A stretch of DNA of 42,563 bases from CAZNJQ01 sp964573545 (GCA_964573545.1 CAZNJQ010000004.1:1-42563); one strand, 5' to 3'. Shown: positions 13,379-21,699, counted from the first letter of the stretch. Numbers and translations: made by a program. Notes: generated from the letters alone by a model not told the origin.

Positions 13379-14389
13379 ATGTCAATACCCCCTCCCTCGG
13401 CAAAAGAACATGTGTTCTTGGACCAAACTCTCCGGCCCACTGCCTGGGATGAATATGTCGGACAAAAAAACATAAAAGAGAATTTAAGAATCCTTCTCTC
13501 CGCCGCAAAAGAACGCGGCCACGCACCGGAACACATTCTTTTCTACGGCCCCCCGGGGCTTGGAAAAACCACGATAGCGCATCTTGTTGCAAAAGAGCTC
13601 TCTGTGTCGATCAAGGTGACATCGGGGCCGGCTATTGAAAAAGTGGGGGATCTCGCGTCGCTTCTCACAAACCTTTCTCCCGGCGATGTGCTGTTCATCG
13701 ACGAAATACACCGCCTGAGTAAAATTATTGAGGAGGTGCTCTATCCCGCAATGGAGACAGGCTCACTCGACATTATCATCGGCAAAGGGCCTTCCGCGCG
13801 CACTATCCAACTTGAACTCCCGCCATTCACACTTGTCGCCGCGACAACCCGCATCGCTCTCCTCTCCTCCCCCCTGCGAAGCCGTTTTTCGGGCGGCATT
13901 TTCCGGCTTGAATTCTACGATGCCGGCGAAATCCAGAACATATTGGAGCGCTCCGCTCGCGTTTTAGGGATTGCTGCCGTCCCCGATGCGCTTTCGGAAA
14001 TCGCCCTCCGCAGCAGGGCAACACCCCGTACGGCAAACTACCTCCTGAAACGGTGCCGTGATTTTGCTCAAATACAAAAGAAGGATTTAACAAAACAAAG
14101 CGTTTCGGAGGCGCTCTCCCTGCTTGAGATCGACGAACTGGGACTTTCGTCGCCGGACAGAAAAATCCTCGAAACGATCATTGTAAAATTCGGAGGCGGT
14201 CCCGTCGGCATAGGCACCATCTCGGCCGCAACGTCAGAAGAGACCGCAACCATAGAAGAAGTATATGAGCCGTACCTTATACAGTCCGGCATGCTTCAGC
14301 GGACGGCGCGCGGAAGAATCGCGACGCCGAAGGCGTACGAGCACTTGAATCTTGATATGCCGGCGGGAATGCAGGAGAGGCTCCTTTAA
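13379..14389 (+). CDS. ruvB: Holliday junction branch migration ATPase RuvB
   Basis: RuvB is the AAA+ ring that pumps DNA through the RuvA-bound junction. 336 residues is the normal length. Family motifs: RPTAWDEYVGQ, Walker A GPPGLGKTT (57-65), Walker B LFIDEIHRL (about 104-112), ATTR near 153 (sensor 1), SPLRSRF (about 160-166, Arg finger region), and the C-terminal winged helix (GGGPVGIGTISAATSEE, EPYLIQSGMLQRTARGR). The ATG is preceded by an AT-rich TAAATAATATAGT stretch that may supply a -10, with no Shine-Dalgarno sequence. ruvA is 11 kb away, and ruvC lies two genes downstream with yebC between, an order also seen in other bacteria. Confidence 0.97.
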   Translation: MSIPPPSAKEHVFLDQTLRPTAWDEYVGQKNIKENLRILLSAAKERGHAPEHILFYGPPGLGKTTIAHLVAKELSVSIKVTSGPAIEKVGDLASLLTNLSPGDVLFIDEIHRLSKIIEEVLYPAMETGSLDIIIGKGPSARTIQLELPPFTLVAATTRIALLSSPLRSRFSGGIFRLEFYDAGEIQNILERSARVLGIAAVPDALSEIALRSRATPRTANYLLKRCRDFAQIQKKDLTKQSVSEALSLLEIDELGLSSPDRKILETIIVKFGGGPVGIGTISAATSEETATIEEVYEPYLIQSGMLQRTARGRIATPKAYEHLNLDMPAGMQERLL

Positions 14390-14404
14390 ATAAAATTCGT
14401 GTCG

Positions 14405-14536
14405 GGACACAATAAGTGGGCGCAAATTAAACACCCCAAGTCACCCACGGGTGACGGGGCGAGATACGAACTTTGGAGTTCGAAAGCATGTATCAATTTC
14501 ATGTCAGGACACAATAAGTGGGCGCAAATTAAACAC
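14405..14536. repeat. Duplicated yebC 5' end flanking a palindromic element
   Basis: The first 30 bases after the second codon of yebC occur twice without a mismatch, at 14405-14434 and 14507-14536, 102 bp (34 codons) apart. Between the copies are two hairpins: GTCACCC-AC-GGGTGAC (14440-14455) and CGAACT-TTGG-AGTTCG (14467-14482). The upstream copy begins with GTG (14399) where the real gene has ATG, and the frame stays open through the element. It looks like a small palindromic mobile unit whose arrival duplicated part of its target. Confidence 0.85.
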
Positions 14537-15034
14537 AAAAAAGCGGCGACGGACGCAAAGAAAAGCAAGCTCTTTTCAAAATTCGCACGCCTCATAACGC
14601 TTGAGGCACGCAAGGTGGGCGGGAACATGGACGCACCCGGGCTTCGTTCCGTGATTCTTCGGGCGCGCGCAGTGAATATGCCCTCTCTAAACATCGAGCG
14701 CGCCGTTACAAAAGGCGCCGGAGGAGAAGGGAGCGCACTTGAAGAAGTCATGTATGAAGCATACGGTCCCGGGGGTGCAGCAATCGTTGTTGAAGGACTT
14801 ACTGACAATAAAAATCGAACACTTGGCGAACTGAAACAAACGCTAACGGAGTACGGCGCAACACTCGCGGAACGAGGCGCAGCGCTCTGGGCGTTTGAGA
14901 AAAAGTCCGACAACACGTGGGCCCCAAAGACGACCGTACCGCTTTCTCCGGAAGACACTGAAAAGATAAGTCGCTTGGCCGACACGCTTATGGAGCACGA
15001 TGATGTCCAGGCGGTATACACAAATGCAGGGTAA
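14501..15034 (+). CDS. YebC/PmpR family protein, short form
   Basis: YebC/TACO1 proteins act in transcription regulation or in helping ribosomes through difficult stretches. The N-terminal domain is canonical: SGHNKWAQIKHKKAATDAKK, FSKFARLITLEARKVGG, and the NMPSLNIERAVTKGAGG and YEAYGPGGAAIVVEGLTDNKNRT blocks. Length is 177 residues instead of about 240. After GAALWAFEKK the sequence jumps to TTVPLSPEDTEKISRLADTL, so roughly 60-70 residues of the central inserted domain are missing. I start at the ATG at 14501. A GTG-initiated in-frame extension from 14399 is possible and would add 34 residues, partly a duplicate of the true N-terminus (see the repeat entry). Confidence 0.9.
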   Translation: MSGHNKWAQIKHKKAATDAKKSKLFSKFARLITLEARKVGGNMDAPGLRSVILRARAVNMPSLNIERAVTKGAGGEGSALEEVMYEAYGPGGAAIVVEGLTDNKNRTLGELKQTLTEYGATLAERGAALWAFEKKSDNTWAPKTTVPLSPEDTEKISRLADTLMEHDDVQAVYTNAG

Positions 15035-15101
15035 AAAAATATAAAGTTTATGATGTTCGTACTTTTTACTCTACGCGTGATAATTTTTAATATATTGCCT
15101 T

Positions 15102-15587
15102 ATGCGCATTCTCGCTGTTGATCCAGGATTTGAGAGAGTCGGTATTGCCGTCGTCGAGACTGCGTCTCGTGAGCGTATGCACTTGCTTGCGTATTCGGAG
15201 TGCTTCAGAACACCGAAAGAACAGCCGTTCCCCGAGAGACTTGCAGCAATAGGGAAAGAAATTGAACGCGTCATCGGCGCATATGCGCCGGAAATACTCG
15301 CCATTGAGGCGCTATATTTTAATACGAATAAAAAGACCGCGCTCCGCGTCGCCGAAGCGCGCGGGGTTATTATCCGCGAAGCGGAACGAGGCGGCCTTAA
15401 GGTCTCCGAGTATACACCGCCGCAAGTTAAAATCGCGCTCACCGGCTACGGCCGGGCATCAAAAGCGCAGGTTGCAGCAATGGTGGAGCAATTGATACGT
15501 ATTCCGGAGAAAAAAGCGCGCCTGGACGACGAATTTGATGCCATCGCAATAGGGCTTACGCACGCGGCGCATAACCAACGCGGGTAG
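15102..15587 (+). CDS. ruvC: Holliday junction resolvase RuvC
   Basis: RuvC cuts Holliday junctions symmetrically with two metal ions. 161 residues, normal length. The RNase-H-like fold is clear: ILAVDPGFERVGIAVVE with catalytic Asp 6, LAIEALYFNTNKKTALRVAEARGVI with catalytic Glu near 66, YTPPQVKIALTGYGRASKAQV, and the acidic pair in ARLDDEFDAIAIGLTHA. An AT-rich TAATAT ends 8 nt before the ATG and there is no ribosome binding site, so the mRNA is probably leaderless. Together with ruvA and ruvB in this window the resolution pathway is complete. Confidence 0.96.
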   Translation: MRILAVDPGFERVGIAVVETASRERMHLLAYSECFRTPKEQPFPERLAAIGKEIERVIGAYAPEILAIEALYFNTNKKTALRVAEARGVIIREAERGGLKVSEYTPPQVKIALTGYGRASKAQVAAMVEQLIRIPEKKARLDDEFDAIAIGLTHAAHNQRG

Positions 15588-15634
15588 GTGTGGATAGGTG
15601 GCTTTACAAAAAAAATGTATTTGATACAACATGA

Positions 15635-15680
15635 GGTGACTTTACCTCTGCCCCTTTTGGCAGTCACCAGAAAGGGTAAA
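15635..15680 (+). promoter_or_regulatory. Possible alternating RNA leader before the acidic micro-protein
   Basis: GGTGACT (15635-15641) can pair with AGTCACC (15662-15668), and TTTACC (15641-15646) with GGTAAA (15675-15680). The two pairings cross and share a base, so they exclude each other or form a pseudoknot. CTGCC (15648-15652) pairs with GGCAG (15659-15663) inside. This could be a 5' regulatory structure of the downstream gene, but no promoter was identified. Confidence 0.3.
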
Positions 15681-15718
15681 GACAAGGGTCGCATTACTCA
15701 CACTAAAACCTTGAGATA

Positions 15719-15871
15719 ATGATGTACAATGAAGTTGTTGACACATTAGACGAAGAAGAAGTGGACGGCGCGGAAGAGGGTCTCGAGAAAGAGAAAGAGA
15801 ACCTTGACGGCGAGGAAGAAGATGAAGACGAGGACGAAGAATTCGAGGTGGGAACCGACGAAGAAGAATAA
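15719..15871 (+). CDS. Extremely acidic 50-residue protein
   Basis: The frame encodes MMYNEVVDTLDEEEVDGAEE followed by 30 more residues that are mostly Glu and Asp, ending in VGTDEEE. About 29 of 50 residues are acidic, and there are only two lysines and no aromatic residue beyond one Tyr and one Phe. It ends with two stop codons in a row and is followed 30 nt later by a strong terminator, which supports a real transcribed unit. Codons vary between GAA and GAG, which argues against simple repeat slippage. Such proteins may act as nucleic-acid mimics or as chaperone-like partners of basic proteins. That is speculation. The alternative start is the second ATG. Confidence 0.55.
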   Translation: MMYNEVVDTLDEEEVDGAEEGLEKEKENLDGEEEDEDEDEEFEVGTDEEE

Positions 15872-15900
15872 TAATACGGCTCACAAGAGAGCCTCAGAAA

Positions 15901-15929
15901 AACATCCCGGGTTTACCGGGATGTTTTTT
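15901..15929. terminator. Bidirectional terminator
   Basis: AACATCCCGG (15901-15910), loop GTTTA, CCGGGATGTT (15916-15925): a perfect 10-bp stem with Ts on the plus strand and a T run on the minus strand. It serves the acidic micro-protein gene and the convergent tyrS. Confidence 0.9.
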
Positions 15930-15930
15930 G

Positions 15931-17172
15931 TTACATGCGCACTACAACTTTTACAAACGACCGTTTCCCGAGTTTAAAAACAGTATCTTTGTCCACCACA
16001 AAAGTAATGTCGCGTATTTTTTCTCCTGTGTCTATATTTTTAACGGCTCCTTCTTTGACAAGCCGCCCGAATTCAGACCCCGAGGACACGAGTCCGTGCT
16101 CTAATAAAAGATTCCTCAAGGACGCCCCCCGAGAGGCCGTAATCTCACGAACATTTTCCGGTGTTTCTTTTTTTTGAAAAAGCGCGACAAACTCTGCTTC
16201 GGCATTTTTTGCGGCACCCTTATCGTGATAGAGCGCGACAAGCTCCCGCGCGAGGCGCATTTTTTCATCCCGCGGATTTCCGCCGGATGCAAGCCGTTTT
16301 TTCATCCCCTCAATTTCAGAGAGCGGCATGAGCGTCGCATCAGTACATACGGAAATGATGACTTCATCTGGGAGCGCCATTGTCTTTCCATACATGTCGC
16401 GAGGGGTATCGGAGAGTCCGATAAAACCGCCCTCGCTTTTATTCATCAGTTTTTTGCCGGTTTTTGGATTTTCCAAAAGAGCCGTCGCTATCACAAATTT
16501 CTCTTTGTCGTGATATTTTTTCTGAAGCGTCCGGCCAACAAGCATATTAAATGTCTGGTCATTCCCACCGACCTCCGCATCGACATCAAGCGCTACGCTG
16601 TCATATCCCTGGAGAAGCGGATATAGAAACTCGTGAAGATGTATTGGCTTTCCTTCCTCGAGCCTCTTTTCAAACATGTCGCGCTCGATCATGTGCTGAA
16701 CGGTCACCTGCGACGCAATACCGATAACGTCTTCAAGCGAGAGCTTTGAAAGCCATGCGCTGTTTTTAACGATGCGGGCCGGATTTTTCTTATCTTTCAG
16801 TGAAAGCACTTTCCCGACCTGGGAGGTCCATGTTTTGATGTTTTTTCTTACTTCTTCCGCGGTAAGAGTTTTTCGCGCTGTTTCTTTCCCGGTAGGGTCT
16901 CCGATGCGGGCCGTGAAGTCGCCGAACAAAATAACTATCTCATGGCCGAGCTGCCGAAGTTTCTCAAGCAAGAGAAAGTTCGTCGCGTGGCCGATATGAA
17001 GCTCTGGGCCCGTCGGATCAGTGCCGATGTATATCTTGAGACGCCTGCCGCTCATGAGCTCTTTTTTGAACGCCTCTTTTGAGGGAAAAATCTGCGCGAT
17101 GCTTCGGGAAAGGATGTCGTCTATTTTCCGCTCATCAGTGTCAATAATTTTCTTTTTCACACGCCAAAACAT
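15931..17172 (-). CDS. tyrS: Tyrosyl-tRNA synthetase
   Basis: Class I synthetase that charges tRNA-Tyr. 413 residues, normal length. The Rossmann core has YIGTDPTGPELHIGHATN (HIGH at 59-62), ILFGDFTARIGDPTGKE, YPLLQGYDSVALDVDAEVGG and DQTFNMLVGR. The KMSKS loop reads KKLMNKSEGGFIGLSD, with Asn in place of the first Ser. The C-terminal S4 domain (about 340-413) begins LRNLLLEHGLVSSGSEFGRLVKEG. I start at 17172 (MFWRVKKK) because a -10-like TACTAT lies exactly 7 nt upstream. The open frame extends 43 codons further, over the divergent penicillin-binding protein promoter, but that extension is not family-like. Confidence 0.95.
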   Translation of the reverse strand: MFWRVKKKIIDTDERKIDDILSRSIAQIFPSKEAFKKELMSGRRLKIYIGTDPTGPELHIGHATNFLLLEKLRQLGHEIVILFGDFTARIGDPTGKETARKTLTAEEVRKNIKTWTSQVGKVLSLKDKKNPARIVKNSAWLSKLSLEDVIGIASQVTVQHMIERDMFEKRLEEGKPIHLHEFLYPLLQGYDSVALDVDAEVGGNDQTFNMLVGRTLQKKYHDKEKFVIATALLENPKTGKKLMNKSEGGFIGLSDTPRDMYGKTMALPDEVIISVCTDATLMPLSEIEGMKKRLASGGNPRDEKMRLARELVALYHDKGAAKNAEAEFVALFQKKETPENVREITASRGASLRNLLLEHGLVSSGSEFGRLVKEGAVKNIDTGEKIRDITFVVDKDTVFKLGKRSFVKVVVRM

Positions 17173-17179
17173 ATGGAAA

Positions 17180-17185
17180 ATAGTA
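17180..17185 (-). promoter_or_regulatory. -10 element of tyrS
   Basis: TACTAT on the minus strand ends 7 nt before the tyrS ATG, matching the leaderless arrangement seen at ruvA, trmH, yidC and the gene at 24430. Confidence 0.45.
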
Positions 17186-17268
17186 TCATATTCGATGCTT
17201 TTCCCGTAATTTACTCTTGACCCACAAGACACGATGCTGCAGAGTAATGTGGTACTATTACGGATATA

Positions 17269-19818
17269 ATGAAGCGGCACCACCGAGAGAAAATACGTCA
17301 TGGCGTGATTTTTGGAGCCGGATTTGGATTTCTGGTCTCCGGTCTTTTTTTATTGTGGGCGGCAACGCTTCCCATGCCGGACCTTAAAACGTTCGAGGAG
17401 CGGAGAGTTGAACAATCAACAAAGTTGTATGACCGAACCGGAGAAATCCTCTTGTATGACTTGCATCAAAATGTCAGAAGGACTGTCGTGCCCTTTGGGG
17501 ACATTTCCCGGCACCTTAAAAATGCCACCATTGCCATCGAGGACGCTGAATTTTACGAACACCGCGGCGTGAAACCGACGGCGATTATCCGCGCAATACT
17601 GGTCAATTTAGGAACGCTTAATTTCTCGCAAGGGGGTTCGACCATCACCCAGCAGGTCGTAAAAAATTCAATTCTTACGCCCAAAAAAGAAATTTCCCGT
17701 AAGCTCAAAGAGTGGGTGCTCTCGGTAAAGCTTGAGGGCATCATAAGTAAAGACGAGATTCTTGGGCTCTATTTGAATGAAGCCCCGTACGGCGGAAACC
17801 TGTACGGAGCAGAAGAGGCAAGTAGGGCATTTTTCGGCAAGAGCGCAAAAGACCTTTCTCTCGTCGAGTCGGCATATCTCGCATCATTACCGCAGGCACC
17901 CACGTACTACTCCCCGTATGGCAATAACGCCGCGCGGCTTGAGGAACGGAAAAATCTGGTTCTCTCGAGAATGCATGAGCTTGGTTTTATTTCTGACGAC
18001 GAGTACACTGCCGCAAAAGAAGAAAAAGTCTCGTTTTTGCCGCAGGCGGTGCAGGGCATCCGTGCGCCACATTTCGTATTCTTCGTGCGTGAATATCTTG
18101 AACAGAAATATGGGAAAGAACTCCTCGAAAAAAGCGGGCTCAAGGTAATAACAACACTGGATGCCACACTTGAAGAAACGGCGGAAAAAGTTGTGCGCGA
18201 ATACGGCGACGAAAATGTTGAAAAATATAATGCTCATAATGCGGGACTTGTCGCAATTGACCCAAAGACGGGGCATATCCTCGCAATGGTCGGTTCCCGT
18301 GATTACTTCGGAAAAAGCGAACCTGAGGGGTGCGCATCGGGCGTCAGTTGTGCATTCGATCCGCAAGTAAATACCGCGGCGCTCACGCCAGGGCGGCAAC
18401 CCGGCTCTGCGTTCAAGCCATTCGTTTATGCAACTGCGTTTATGAAGGGGTTCACGCCGAAAACCGTCGTATTCGACCTTAAAACACAATTCCACTCCGG
18501 CTGTGACACAAACGGCAAGCCGCTCTTCCCCTCCGTAAAGGAAGACGAATGCTATATGCCGGAAAACTATGACCATATCTATCGCGGGCCAGTAACGTTC
18601 CGGGACGCACTCGCGCAATCCATAAACATACCGGCGATCAAAGTTTTATACTTGGCGGGAATCAAGGAATCGCTTGCTACAGCGAAAAAAATGGGGATTT
18701 CGTCCTTAAAAGATCCGGATCGGTACGGTCTCACACTTGTTCTTGGAGGTGGTGAAGTTTCGCTTCTTGAGATGACGAGTGCATACGGTGTTTTTGCAAA
18801 CGAAGGAGTTAGAAATCCGCCTATCGCGATCCTTAGAGTTGAAGACAGCGAGGGGCGCGTTCTTGAAGAATTTGCGCAGCGCTCCGAGCGCGTCATCCCG
18901 GAAGAGGCAGCGCTTCTTATATCCGACGTGCTCTCCGACAACGAGGCCAGGACTCCTGCATTCGGTGAACAATCGTTTCTCTATTTTCCGGACCGCGATG
19001 TCGCAGCAAAAACAGGAACGACAAATGATTATCGAGACGCCTGGATCGTGGGCTATGCGCCGAATCTCGCCGTCGGTGCATGGGTCGGGAACAACGACAA
19101 TTCTCCTATGGAAAAAAAGGTTGCCGGATTTATCGTCGCTCCGCTCTGGCACGCGTTTATGGGCGAGGCGCTCAAAACTCTCCCGCCGGAATCTTTCAGA
19201 AAACCAAGAGAAATCGACGAGCGAGATCTTCCGCCAATGCTCCGCGGACAATGGCTCGGAGGAGAATCGTATTTCACCGACAAAATATCGGGAAAACTTG
19301 CGACAGAATACACACCCGAGGAATTACGCGTGGAACATGCGATAGCGAACGTGCATTCCATTCTCTTTTGGATACATAAAAACGCCCCACTTGGAGGAAG
19401 GCCGGAACACCCGGAAGACGATCCGCAATTCATTTTGTGGGAAACACCCGTGCGAAAGTGGGTCGCGGAACAAGGCATCCGAGAAGGTACGCCGATTGGA
19501 ATGCCGAAAGAATATGACAGCGTCCACCGCCCCGAATACGCACCGCGGCTCTCCATAGAAGGAATCCGGAGCGATATTTCATATGGCGCGACACAGAAGA
19601 TGACCTTCACGGTGAAATCATCGGGAGCGTACCCGTTGGCGCGCGTTGATGTGTTCCTGAACAATGTCTACGTCGGCTCATCTAAAGTAAAGCCGTTCGC
19701 ATTTTCATTTGTTCCAAACGACACTGAGGCGCTTGGGGATGAGAATGTGCTTAAAATCGCAGGGTACGATTCAGTAATGAATATGGGAGAAGCCGCGCTC
19801 CCACTTCAGATACGGTAA
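17269..19818 (+). CDS. Class A penicillin-binding protein (PBP1A-like)
   Basis: Bifunctional peptidoglycan synthase, anchored by one N-terminal span (VIFGAGFGFLVSGLFLLWAA, 13-32). The glycosyltransferase 51 domain shows IAIEDAEFYEHRGV (88-101, catalytic Glu), GGSTITQQVVKN (122-133), RKLKEWVLSVKLE and EILGLYLNEAPYGGNLYGAEEA. The transpeptidase has PGSAFKPFVY (SxxK with Ser near 380), SINIP (SxN) and AKTGTTNDYRDAW (KTG). After about residue 680 comes an extra C-terminal region of about 170 residues that ends in an Ig-like or FnIII-like beta domain (RVDVFLNNVYVGSSKVKPF). The gene is divergent from tyrS, with 96 bp between the start codons. TATTAC 7 nt upstream of the ATG may be its -10. Confidence 0.95.
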   Translation: MKRHHREKIRHGVIFGAGFGFLVSGLFLLWAATLPMPDLKTFEERRVEQSTKLYDRTGEILLYDLHQNVRRTVVPFGDISRHLKNATIAIEDAEFYEHRGVKPTAIIRAILVNLGTLNFSQGGSTITQQVVKNSILTPKKEISRKLKEWVLSVKLEGIISKDEILGLYLNEAPYGGNLYGAEEASRAFFGKSAKDLSLVESAYLASLPQAPTYYSPYGNNAARLEERKNLVLSRMHELGFISDDEYTAAKEEKVSFLPQAVQGIRAPHFVFFVREYLEQKYGKELLEKSGLKVITTLDATLEETAEKVVREYGDENVEKYNAHNAGLVAIDPKTGHILAMVGSRDYFGKSEPEGCASGVSCAFDPQVNTAALTPGRQPGSAFKPFVYATAFMKGFTPKTVVFDLKTQFHSGCDTNGKPLFPSVKEDECYMPENYDHIYRGPVTFRDALAQSINIPAIKVLYLAGIKESLATAKKMGISSLKDPDRYGLTLVLGGGEVSLLEMTSAYGVFANEGVRNPPIAILRVEDSEGRVLEEFAQRSERVIPEEAALLISDVLSDNEARTPAFGEQSFLYFPDRDVAAKTGTTNDYRDAWIVGYAPNLAVGAWVGNNDNSPMEKKVAGFIVAPLWHAFMGEALKTLPPESFRKPREIDERDLPPMLRGQWLGGESYFTDKISGKLATEYTPEELRVEHAIANVHSILFWIHKNAPLGGRPEHPEDDPQFILWETPVRKWVAEQGIREGTPIGMPKEYDSVHRPEYAPRLSIEGIRSDISYGATQKMTFTVKSSGAYPLARVDVFLNNVYVGSSKVKPFAFSFVPNDTEALGDENVLKIAGYDSVMNMGEAALPLQIR

Positions 19819-19845
19819 ATCCGCGCATACGTTACTGCCAGGGGT

Positions 19846-20325
19846 TTAGATGGCCTCAACCTCGGTTATGTGCATTGTAAGTATTGTGTCTGATTCCCCG
19901 AAAAGAAATTTCCCTTTGAATTTTTTCCCGCCAAAAAAGAGCGGCATCCAGTGTTTATCGTCGGGCCACATGTCACCAAACGGCATCTCGTCAACGTGAA
20001 ACCATTCGGGCCTCATTTCTTCGCTTTCCGATGGCTCTCCTTCAAATGTGTCCGTTTTAAAAACATGTACCTCTAAAATTTCAGGGTTGCCTTGAAATTC
20101 AAATTCTATAATGCCTGTTTTTTGTAGTCCCACGACGTCAATTCCCGCTTCTTCTTTTACTTCTCGTTTCGCCGCCTCCTCGATTGACTCTCCGGGGGCG
20201 ACTTTCCCGCCGAACCCGTTCCAGCGACCTGCACCAAATCCGCGTTTTTTCATGCCAAGCAATACATTCGGGTGTTGGTGAATTATACAGAGCGTTAGGA
20301 GTTTTTTTGTGGTTTTGTGTTCCAT
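19846..20325 (-). CDS. NUDIX hydrolase, MTH1-like (oxidized purine dNTP pyrophosphatase)
   Basis: NUDIX enzymes hydrolyse nucleoside diphosphates linked to another moiety. The NUDIX box is complete: GKVAPGESIEEAAKREVKEE followed by AGID (residues 40-63). RWNGFGGKV just before it is typical of the MTH1/8-oxo-dGTPase group, as are the C-terminal residues MRPEWFHVDEMPFGDMWPDD, where the Trp and Asp residues form the nucleotide pocket in MTH1. 159 residues fits MTH1 (156). It is the last gene of a dnaN - DciA-like - NUDIX unit and starts 1 nt after the previous stop. Cleaning the dNTP pool is a sensible job beside replication genes. Confidence 0.88.
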   Translation of the reverse strand: MEHKTTKKLLTLCIIHQHPNVLLGMKKRGFGAGRWNGFGGKVAPGESIEEAAKREVKEEAGIDVVGLQKTGIIEFEFQGNPEILEVHVFKTDTFEGEPSESEEMRPEWFHVDEMPFGDMWPDDKHWMPLFFGGKKFKGKFLFGESDTILTMHITEVEAI

Positions 20326-20326
20326 G

Positions 20327-20584
20327 TCATTTAATGTCCGCGACGGTCTTTTTACCGCTCTCTGCGCGTATTTTTTTTAACAGGGACTCTCTCCGGATAA
20401 AAATCTCGTTCTTTATAAGCGAAGGTGCCTTTATATACACAACGGCATTATGAACCCGTATGTTTGATTTTTTTATTTCAATCCCCAATTCTTCCGCAAG
20501 TATCCTTGCAACGATACTCCGCAGAGCATCGTCTGGCGGCGTAAGATTTTTGAATTTTTCCGTAAAAGCGGAAAGTTTCTCCAT
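20327..20584 (-). CDS. DciA-like (DUF721) small protein
   Basis: An 85-residue protein starting MEKLSAFTEKFKNLTPPDDA. It starts 2 nt after the dnaN stop and ends 1 nt before the NUDIX start, so it is plainly part of that operon. The middle (ALRSIVARILAEELGIEIKK) is helical. The pattern AVVYIKAPSLIKNEIFIRRE with SLLKKI resembles the C-terminal half of DUF721/DciA domains (hydrophobic strand, small residues, amphipathic helix). DciA is the helicase loader or partner found in many bacteria without DnaC, and DUF721 genes often lie beside dnaA, dnaN, recF or gyrB. The position supports this, but the similarity is weak and unverified. No helicase gene is in the window. Confidence 0.5.
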   Translation of the reverse strand: MEKLSAFTEKFKNLTPPDDALRSIVARILAEELGIEIKKSNIRVHNAVVYIKAPSLIKNEIFIRRESLLKKIRAESGKKTVADIK

Positions 20585-20586
20585 GC

Positions 20587-21684
20587 TTACCGGTTGAGCG
20601 GCATCACAAGATACGTAAAAAGACGGTCTCCGACGCCCTGTATCACCATTGGCCTGGCTTCGCCATTGAACTGAAGCGCGATGCTGTCTTTCTGGATAAC
20701 CGGAAGACAATCAAGTATGTATCGATAATTAAAACTGATCGAGACATTTTCTCCCGAGAGTGCTGCATCGACGCGCGTGCTATTTTCACCGATATCGAAA
20801 TTTCGCGATCGTATTTCAAATAGTTTCTTTTTCGGCTGTATGTCAAAATCAACGTGGTTTAATTTATCCGAAAATACGTTTGATACTTTTATTGCATTTA
20901 CAAGATCCTGCTTCAGGATAACCACCTCTGTCGTGTGGCCTTTCGGAAGTATCTGTTTGTAATCCGGAAAAACTCCGTCGATAACCCGAGACGTGACATA
21001 TATGCCGTCCAGAGAAACGGATAGTTGGTGGTTGTCAAAATGGATTTCCATATCCCCTTCCATGCGGTCAAAAATTCGTATGATTTCAGCCACATTCTTT
21101 CCGGGAATTAACGTCGGCGGAAATGCTTCTTTCACTGTGACGGCAATTTTCCTTTCCGCAAGACGGAATGAGTCTGTTGCTGCACACACAAGATATCCCT
21201 GGTCGTATGAAAGATATACGCTCGCGAGCTCTGGTTTCGCGTCTGACACTGACGCGCTGTAGAGCACTGATTTCAGCCCTGAAATAAATTTCTTTGAAGC
21301 TATTACGAACGGGTTTTTGCTGCGTACGGCCGGCAGCGTCGGAAAATCCTCATATGAACTGCTTTTTATCGTCGTAGAGCTGTTGTTTGTCGTAATGCGC
21401 ATATTTCCATCCGTAAGTTCGCAAACGACCGTTTTTTCAAAACTATTCGAAAGAAGTTGTGAAAAAACAGATCCCGGAATTGCAGCAATCCCCTCTTTTA
21501 AAACTTTAACCGGAACAGTAATTTCAATCCCTAAATCGAGGTTTGTGGCCCGAATTTTTACGGATGAATCTTCCGCTATTAAAAGCACCGCATTTAAGAT
21601 CGGCAGTGCCATATTTTTTCCCGTTAATTTTTCTGCGAGCATAACGGCGTCCCGCAGTTTATCTTTTACACACTCTATTTTCAT
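20587..21684 (-). CDS. dnaN: DNA polymerase III beta subunit (sliding clamp)
   Basis: The ring that tethers the replicase to DNA. 365 residues, a normal length. Three tandem clamp domains are visible: MKIECVKDKLRDAVMLAEKL at the start with NMALPILNAVLLIAEDSSVK, the middle AFPPTLIPGKNVAEIIRIF and DGVFPDYKQILPKGHTTE (typical of the second domain), and the C-terminal YRYILDCLPVIQKDSIALQF and RLFTYLVMPLNR, the latter matching the usual VMPMRL end. The upstream minus-strand sequence is AT-rich (TTTTATATC within 14 nt of the ATG), has no ribosome binding site and borders the putative origin. DciA-like and NUDIX genes follow in one unit. Confidence 0.97.
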   Translation of the reverse strand: MKIECVKDKLRDAVMLAEKLTGKNMALPILNAVLLIAEDSSVKIRATNLDLGIEITVPVKVLKEGIAAIPGSVFSQLLSNSFEKTVVCELTDGNMRITTNNSSTTIKSSSYEDFPTLPAVRSKNPFVIASKKFISGLKSVLYSASVSDAKPELASVYLSYDQGYLVCAATDSFRLAERKIAVTVKEAFPPTLIPGKNVAEIIRIFDRMEGDMEIHFDNHQLSVSLDGIYVTSRVIDGVFPDYKQILPKGHTTEVVILKQDLVNAIKVSNVFSDKLNHVDFDIQPKKKLFEIRSRNFDIGENSTRVDAALSGENVSISFNYRYILDCLPVIQKDSIALQFNGEARPMVIQGVGDRLFTYLVMPLNR

Positions 21685-21699
21685 TATTGATATAAAATT

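Noticed and set aside
14386..15021. Long open frame antisense to yebC
   Set aside because: It is the mirror of the well-conserved yebC. Its only notable peptides are the reverse reading of the palindromic element.
17173..17301. 43-codon N-terminal extension of tyrS
   Set aside because: It overlaps the divergent penicillin-binding protein start and its residues are unlike synthetase N-termini; a -10 element lies 7 nt before the internal ATG at 17172.
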